Origin: Pseudomonas proteolytica
Lineage (GTDB): Bacteria > Pseudomonadota > Gammaproteobacteria > Pseudomonadales > Pseudomonadaceae
Direction: 5' to 3'
Assembly: GCF_007858275.1 (NCBI RefSeq)
Contig: NZ_VFEV01000029.1
Coordinates: forward strand, 20,383-84,382
Length of the DNA: 64,000 nt
Below, piece by piece: positions 59,675-64,000 of this stretch; within the stretch, counting starts at the first letter, position 1, and every line of letters begins with the position of its first letter. A model generated the notes under the pieces. The model was not told the origin of the DNA. It was given only the letters and a program-made list of their open reading frames with translations, and ran no database searches. Made by a program: the position numbers and the translations under genes.

Positions 59675-60601
59675 ATGGCCGTACCTCTCCCTTCTGTGAA
59701 ACCCGCTCCGCGCCCGCGCCTGAATATGCGTTGGTACTCCTGGCTGTTCCTGGTCGGGGCCGTCATGTATGGGATTTCCTGGTTGATGCACTGGGACGAC
59801 CGGGGCGCGTTATGGGTGTTGGAGCGGTTTGAAAGCCCCATGGAGCGTCGGGAGAGTGTCTGGCTTCCGGATTACCAGACGGTGATTGACGCCAAGCCGT
59901 TGCCCGGCATGGAAAAGGACGAAGCGTCGGATCTGGCCTACGACCCCAGGACCAAGACCCTGTACGCGGTCATGGGCCGCAACCCGTTCCTGGTGGAGCT
60001 GAGCCTGCAGGGCGATGTGTTGCGCAAGATCCCCCTGGTGGGCTGGAGCAACCCGGAAGGCGTGACGGTCATGGAAAACGGCGTGCTGGCCATCGTCGAT
60101 GAGCGCAGGCACAACATGACGCTGGTCAAGGTCGATGCCGACACGCGCCAACTGGCCTTCGCTGACTTCCCCAGCTACGACCTGGGACCCTCCGAAAACC
60201 AGAACAAGGCATTCGAGGCCATCACCTGGGACAAGCGCAATCAACAACTGGTGTTGGGTATCGAACGGCCAGCGCAGCTGTTCACCTGGCACAGCGACGG
60301 CGGCCAGGTCCTGGCTGGCAACAAGCAGAAACTGCCCAGCTCAGAGTTGGATATTCGCAACCTCTCGGCCCTGAGCGTCGATCCGCGTACCGGCCACCTG
60401 TTGGTACTGTCCGCCGACTCCCATCTGCTGCTGGAGCTGGACGAAAAAGGCAAGCAAGTCAGCTTCATGACGGTGCTTGGCGGCTTCAATGGCCTGAAAA
60501 AAACCATCCCCCGCGCCGAAGGCGTGACCATGGATGAAAACGGCACGCTGTACATGGTCAGCGAGCCCAATCTGTTCTACCGCTTCGAAAAGCAGAAATA
60601 G
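59675..60601 (+). CDS. SdiA-regulated (YjiK-like) beta-propeller protein, copy 1
   Basis: A 308-residue protein with one N-terminal membrane helix (YSWLFLVGAVMYGISWLM) and a periplasmic beta-propeller-like domain, the SdiA-regulated family of unknown function. Repeated motifs are EASDLAYDPRTKTLYAV, NPEGVTVMENGVLAIVDE, LSVDPRTGHLLVLS and AEGVTMDENGTLYMVSEPNLFYRF. The C-terminal third closely matches the following gene, so the two are tandem paralogues. A regulatory link to SdiA is only a family name here. Confidence 0.88.
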   Translation: MAVPLPSVKPAPRPRLNMRWYSWLFLVGAVMYGISWLMHWDDRGALWVLERFESPMERRESVWLPDYQTVIDAKPLPGMEKDEASDLAYDPRTKTLYAVMGRNPFLVELSLQGDVLRKIPLVGWSNPEGVTVMENGVLAIVDERRHNMTLVKVDADTRQLAFADFPSYDLGPSENQNKAFEAITWDKRNQQLVLGIERPAQLFTWHSDGGQVLAGNKQKLPSSELDIRNLSALSVDPRTGHLLVLSADSHLLLELDEKGKQVSFMTVLGGFNGLKKTIPRAEGVTMDENGTLYMVSEPNLFYRFEKQK

Positions 60602-60721
60602 CCGACTGATACGTCGGATTCTTCTCTATGAGCGGCATTCCCCAGACACTGAGCTGCGTTTAAGTTTAAATTCAGATGGCTGTGATATTCATTTGCCAGT
60701 TTTGACTTTGAGCCAGCCCCC

Positions 60722-61642
60722 ATGCGCCGATTTGCCCGCCCCAAACCCGCCCTGTTTATCCTGTTGTTGATCGCCCTGGTTGCTGTGGGCGTGGTCGCCC
60801 AGCAGTTTCGTTTATTCGAACGTGTATGGTTCAACTGGCAGACCTGGCGACAGCCGGTGGACGAACGATCCATTGGCCTGGCGGATTATCACGTGGTGCT
60901 GGAAGCCCAGGTGATCGACGGCCTGGACGATGACGTCTCGGCACTGACCTTCGATCCGGTGCGCAAGAGCCTGTTTACCGTGACCAACCAAAACGCCGAA
61001 CTGGTCGAACTGTCCCTGGACGGCAAGATCTTGCGGCGTATCAACCTGGTGGGCTTTGGCGATGCCGAAGCGGTGGAGTTCATCAGCGAGAACACCTATG
61101 TGGTCAGCGATGAACGCCAACAGCGCTTGATCAAGATACATCTGGAGGACGACACGCAGTTCCTCGACGCGGCCGACGCCGAGCAGATGACCCTGGGTGT
61201 GCACCTCAAGGGCAATAAAGGGTTTGAAGGGCTGGCCTATGACTCGGTGGGCAAGCGCCTGTTTGTCGCCAAGGAGCGGGACCCGATGTTGATCTACGAA
61301 GTGCATGGGTTTCCCCATTTCAAACCCGAAAAGACCTACTCGGTCCATGTCGTCAACAACCCACGGCGCGATGCCGGGCTGTTTGTGCGCGACCTGTCCA
61401 GCTTGCAATACGATGAGCGCAGCGGCCACTTGCTGGCGCTGTCCGATGAGTCGTACCTGGTGTTGGAATTGGATATCGACGGTCGCCCCTTGAGCAGTCT
61501 GTCATTGCTCAAGGGGCGCCATGGCCTGAAGAAGCGCGTGCCCCAGGCCGAGGGCATCGCCATGGATGACGATGGCACGCTGTATTTGGTCAGTGAGCCG
61601 AACTTGTTCTACGTGTTCAAGAAAAAAACCGACCCAATGTAG
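60722..61642 (+). CDS. SdiA-regulated (YjiK-like) beta-propeller protein, copy 2
   Basis: A 306-residue tandem paralogue of the preceding gene, with an N-terminal membrane helix (ALFILLLIALVAVGVVA) and the same propeller motifs: DVSALTFDPVRKSLFTV, DAEAVEFISENTYVVSDE, LQYDERSGHLLALSDE and AEGIAMDDDGTLYLVSEPNLFYVF. The 120-bp gap between the two genes is AT-rich and may hold a separate promoter. It is convergent with the peptidase-autotransporter gene. Function unknown. Confidence 0.88.
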   Translation: MRRFARPKPALFILLLIALVAVGVVAQQFRLFERVWFNWQTWRQPVDERSIGLADYHVVLEAQVIDGLDDDVSALTFDPVRKSLFTVTNQNAELVELSLDGKILRRINLVGFGDAEAVEFISENTYVVSDERQQRLIKIHLEDDTQFLDAADAEQMTLGVHLKGNKGFEGLAYDSVGKRLFVAKERDPMLIYEVHGFPHFKPEKTYSVHVVNNPRRDAGLFVRDLSSLQYDERSGHLLALSDESYLVLELDIDGRPLSSLSLLKGRHGLKKRVPQAEGIAMDDDGTLYLVSEPNLFYVFKKKTDPM

Positions 61643-61667
61643 GCGCGAGCAAGCTCGCTCCTGCAAG
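61640..61667. repeat. Single REP palindrome
   Basis: TGTAGGCGCGAGC and GCTCGCTCCTGCA form an imperfect hairpin in the 27-bp gap between two convergent genes. Confidence 0.65.
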
Positions 61668-61669
61668 GA

Positions 61670-63616
61670 TCAGAACATCCACTGTACGCCCAGGGAATAG
61701 CCGGTCTGGCTGCCTTCGGCATGGCCCAGGCGCCCGTTCACTTCGGCGTACACCCCAAGCTGCGGGGTGATCGCCAATTGGCTGCCGACCTGTGCGCGGC
61801 CAAAACTCTTGTCTACTGAACCCAGGCGCGCAGTGCGCACCTGGCCATCAGCTCGTGCAGTCAGGTCCAGGTCGTCCAGGCGGCCGTCGGCCAGCTCCTT
61901 GACCCAGGCGATATCGCCGTAGGGCATCAGGCTCAGGCCGTAAGGCAGGGCCACAGCACCACGCATGCGCCAACCGAGGCTGGCTTCCAGGGAATCGAAA
62001 GACTGCTCTTCATATTCAAGGGCCGTGCGCAGGTTCTGCTTCTCGTGGAACTTGTCGATACGCGAGTGGCTGTAATCCAGGCCGGCAAACGGTCCGGTCT
62101 TGATCGCACCCAGGTCGAAGTCATAGCCGCCGAGCAACCGGGCACCCAGGGACAAGGCATCGGTCTCGCCAGTCAGTTGCTGGTCAAGCAACACGGGGCC
62201 GCCATTGGCCTGGATCACCAGGTTACGTTTTGAGTCAAAGCTGCTGTGGCCCACGCTCAGGTCGCCGGCCAGCCAGGTCGGGCCGCCATCGTTCAACAAG
62301 GCATAGACTGCGGCTTGCCAGGTGTCGCTTTCCAGCTTGCCACGGTGCTCGAGTTTGTCGCGACCGTTGAGGTAGCTGAGGCTGGCGCCGATGTTCAAGC
62401 TGCTGCTCAGTTGATAGTCGCCCAGGGCATGCAGGCCCAGGCGTCGCGCTTCGGGGTTGGGAGCGGTGTCGAAGCCACTGTCCGGGTTGTACTCGCCGTC
62501 CACGCCGATCTCGCCATCGAAGGTGCCCACTTCACGGCTGGCCGATTGCAACGTCAGCCAGCGGCGATCGTGCAAACGCACCATGGCCTGGTGCTGGCGC
62601 TGCAGGTTGTCCTGCATATTGCGCGCAACCGCGCCGCCCGAGGTGGTGGAGGCCATCAAGTCGGCATTGGTCAGCTCCAGCACCAGGCGGCTGAGCAGGC
62701 GCGAATAATCGCGCAGGCGCTGGTCGATGCGTTCCTGGCCGAAAGCATTGGTCAGGACGGTCTTGTTGTCTTCGTTGGGGTCGTGCCAGGTCGAGCCGCC
62801 GGGGATCGCTGGGTTGTCGGTCTGGGTGTAGCCGTCCAGGTCGCCCAGTTCCCAGTTGGTGGCTTCGATATACAGGATCGGGATATTCAGCGCCTCGAAG
62901 GCTTCGCCATCACTGCAGCAACCGGTGCCGGCGGGGTATTGCGCGTCCAGGCCGGGGTTGGTGAACAGGTTGATGTTCAATTCCTTGGCGATCTGGAACG
63001 TGTGTTCGCGCAACGATGCCAGGGCCGGGTTGGCGGTGCTGTTCTGGCCGGCGTGGGCGTACATCATGTCGCCGGTGATCAGGCTGTCGAGGTTGATCAT
63101 GGCCAGCATATTGGCGCGCTGGCTGGCGCTCAGCGAATCGACAAATGCCCGGGAGCCGCGCAGGCCTTCCTCTTCGGCGCCGAAGCCGACGATCTGCAAG
63201 CCGTTTTCCAGTTGCAGGCCGCCAAGGTTCTTCGCCACTTCGGTCAGCACACTGGCGCCGGAGCCGTTGTCGTCCAGGCCTTGCAGGGTCGGGCGGCCAA
63301 AATAGGTATCGAAGTGCGCGCCAATCACCACGTATTGCGGTTTGGTGCCGGCGGCATAGGCCACCACGTTTTGCGAAGCGCGGCTGCCGCCATTCCAAGT
63401 GAAGTCCTGGCGGCTGATGTTATAGGCGCTGCCCATCTGGCTCTGCATCCAGTCGGCGGCGCCGGCGAAGTTGGCCGTGCCTCGGTAGCGGCCGGGGTAG
63501 TCGGTGATCAGCTTTTCCAGGGTGGTATTGGCGTGCTCGCCGTAATCATAGGCATTGGATTGAGTCGACAGCAGGGCACAGGCAACGCTGACAGCGAGAG
63601 CTAGGGGCTTGATCAC
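61670..63616 (-). CDS. M28 family peptidase with C-terminal autotransporter barrel
   Basis: A 648-residue type V secreted enzyme. From a GTG start (63616, AAGGAAGA upstream) there is a signal peptide ending about residue 22, then an M28 zinc aminopeptidase domain (25-315). Metal and catalytic residues are His101 (GAHFDT), Asp116 (LDDNGSG), Glu148-Glu149 (GAEEEGLRGS), Asp177 (INLDSL) and His278. After a short linker, residues about 370-648 form a beta barrel ending in the outer membrane signature QWMF. It probably displays or releases an aminopeptidase at the cell surface. No partner gene is adjacent. Confidence 0.9.
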   Translation of the reverse strand: MIKPLALAVSVACALLSTQSNAYDYGEHANTTLEKLITDYPGRYRGTANFAGAADWMQSQMGSAYNISRQDFTWNGGSRASQNVVAYAAGTKPQYVVIGAHFDTYFGRPTLQGLDDNGSGASVLTEVAKNLGGLQLENGLQIVGFGAEEEGLRGSRAFVDSLSASQRANMLAMINLDSLITGDMMYAHAGQNSTANPALASLREHTFQIAKELNINLFTNPGLDAQYPAGTGCCSDGEAFEALNIPILYIEATNWELGDLDGYTQTDNPAIPGGSTWHDPNEDNKTVLTNAFGQERIDQRLRDYSRLLSRLVLELTNADLMASTTSGGAVARNMQDNLQRQHQAMVRLHDRRWLTLQSASREVGTFDGEIGVDGEYNPDSGFDTAPNPEARRLGLHALGDYQLSSSLNIGASLSYLNGRDKLEHRGKLESDTWQAAVYALLNDGGPTWLAGDLSVGHSSFDSKRNLVIQANGGPVLLDQQLTGETDALSLGARLLGGYDFDLGAIKTGPFAGLDYSHSRIDKFHEKQNLRTALEYEEQSFDSLEASLGWRMRGAVALPYGLSLMPYGDIAWVKELADGRLDDLDLTARADGQVRTARLGSVDKSFGRAQVGSQLAITPQLGVYAEVNGRLGHAEGSQTGYSLGVQWMF

Positions 63617-63883
63617 AAGGTCTTCCTTGAAGAGGTTGAGGGAGTTGCTCGGCGGGACCGATTGCACAATGCGCGCCTCATTCCGTGGGGCGGTCGCGAA
63701 TTGGCGCGTTGTTGGAAGTGGGGGTCGCCTGGCTATAAGTTGTAACGGATTTGATACCAGATGCGGCAGGGGATGCCGTGACTTGGCGCACAAATTGGGG
63801 CGGGCGGGGGAGAGGCTGCTGCGAAAAGTAGCGTTTTTGTTACATGCCCATCGAACGGAGCGCGGTCAAAAAGGTGGGAGATT

Positions 63884-64000
63884 CTATGTTGCAGGTAAAC
63901 CCTGCAACCTTAAGTTCGGTTGGTATTCGCTCTGGTTTTTCATCAGCGCGAATGCCACCCGGCAGAGCTTGCGGGCGAGGATTACCAGGGCTTGGGTCTT
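63884..64000 (-). CDS. IS110 family transposase, 3' end only
   Basis: The minus strand from the window edge reads through 38 codons to a TAG at 63884-63886. The peptide KTQALVILARKLCRVAFALM, then KNQSEYQ near the end, is a pattern I recognise from the C terminus of IS110-type transposases. The gene continues beyond the window. I could not find the end of the element; IS110 members often lack clear inverted repeats. Confidence 0.7.
   Translation of the reverse strand, partial: KTQALVILARKLCRVAFALMKNQSEYQPNLRLQGLPAT

Noticed and set aside
62246..63604. 452-codon plus-strand open frame opposite the M28 autotransporter gene
   Set aside because: Low-complexity Val/Ala/Gly composition and no ribosome site; the minus strand has catalytic motifs and a signal peptide.

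Overview
The window is chromosomal DNA of a Pseudomonas, most likely of the P. fluorescens group. The evidence is gene content and order, which match the P. aeruginosa PAO1 blocks around zapA-pepP-ubiH-argE-argA and spuIABCDEFGH-hacB-serA, together with high GC, Pseudomonas-style codon use and about fifteen short REP/REPIN palindromes built on a GTGGGAGCGGGCTTGC or GTAGGAGCGAGCTTGC core. Gene names and PAO1 comparisons rest on recognition from memory; no search was run.

Layout. 1-5.6 kb: 6S RNA, zapA, a coiled-coil partner, a UPF0149 gene, then the tight pepP-ubiH-DUF4442-ubiI-like run (ubiquinone biosynthesis). 5.7-8.6 kb: a ferric-iron binding protein and permease behind a good Fur box, with no ATPase gene beside them. 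8.7-13.4 kb: gcvT-gcvH, an ArnB-like aminotransferase, a DUF2388 protein, and an NfeD/SPFH membrane pair. 13.4-20.5 kb: a GspE/PulE ATPase without other secretion genes, a small ACT-like protein divergent from an Lrp/AsnC regulator, a CYTH-CHAD protein, argE and argA. 20.6-32.7 kb: an organosulfur region with a tauA-like binding protein, an OprD-family porin, lsfA and ssuEADCBF. It is interrupted by a complete ISL3-family element (23367-26738, 3372 bp) with 24-bp inverted repeats and a perfect 8-bp target duplication. That element matches ISPpu12 in length and cargo (MerR-type regulator, HMA-CDF transporter, lspA, tnpA) and sits between the porin gene and its terminator. 32.8-44.7 kb: a TetR regulator and the complete spu polyamine locus (spuI divergent from spuABCDEFGH). 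44.8-48.0 kb: an HD-domain protein, a GlxA-type regulator, an AhpD-like protein and an AraC regulator. 48.2-58.7 kb: a HacB-like acylase, a thioredoxin-like DUF6436 protein, an alpha/beta hydrolase, DUF2059, a 2OG-Fe(II) oxygenase, DUF523, a shortened solute-binding protein, DUF4399, serA, and a divergent D-2-hydroxyglutarate dehydrogenase-like gene. 58.7-64.0 kb: an FAH-family hydrolase, two tandem SdiA-regulated (YjiK-like) paralogues, an M28 peptidase fused to an autotransporter barrel, and the 3' end of an IS110-type transposase cut by the window edge.

How the genes work together. The ssu operon, LsfA and probably the TauA-like protein and porin form a sulfonate uptake and desulfonation module for sulfate limitation. 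The spu locus imports putrescine and spermidine and degrades them by gamma-glutamylation and transamination. SerA and the divergent FAD enzyme probably cooperate, the second removing the D-2-hydroxyglutarate made by the first. The items I find most worth following up are the ISPpu12-like insertion with its traceable pre-insertion site, the M28-autotransporter fusion, the GspE-type ATPase without partners, the solute-binding protein that lacks most of lobe II, and the symmetrical promoter between serA and its neighbour. I found no CRISPR array, tRNA, rRNA or prophage.
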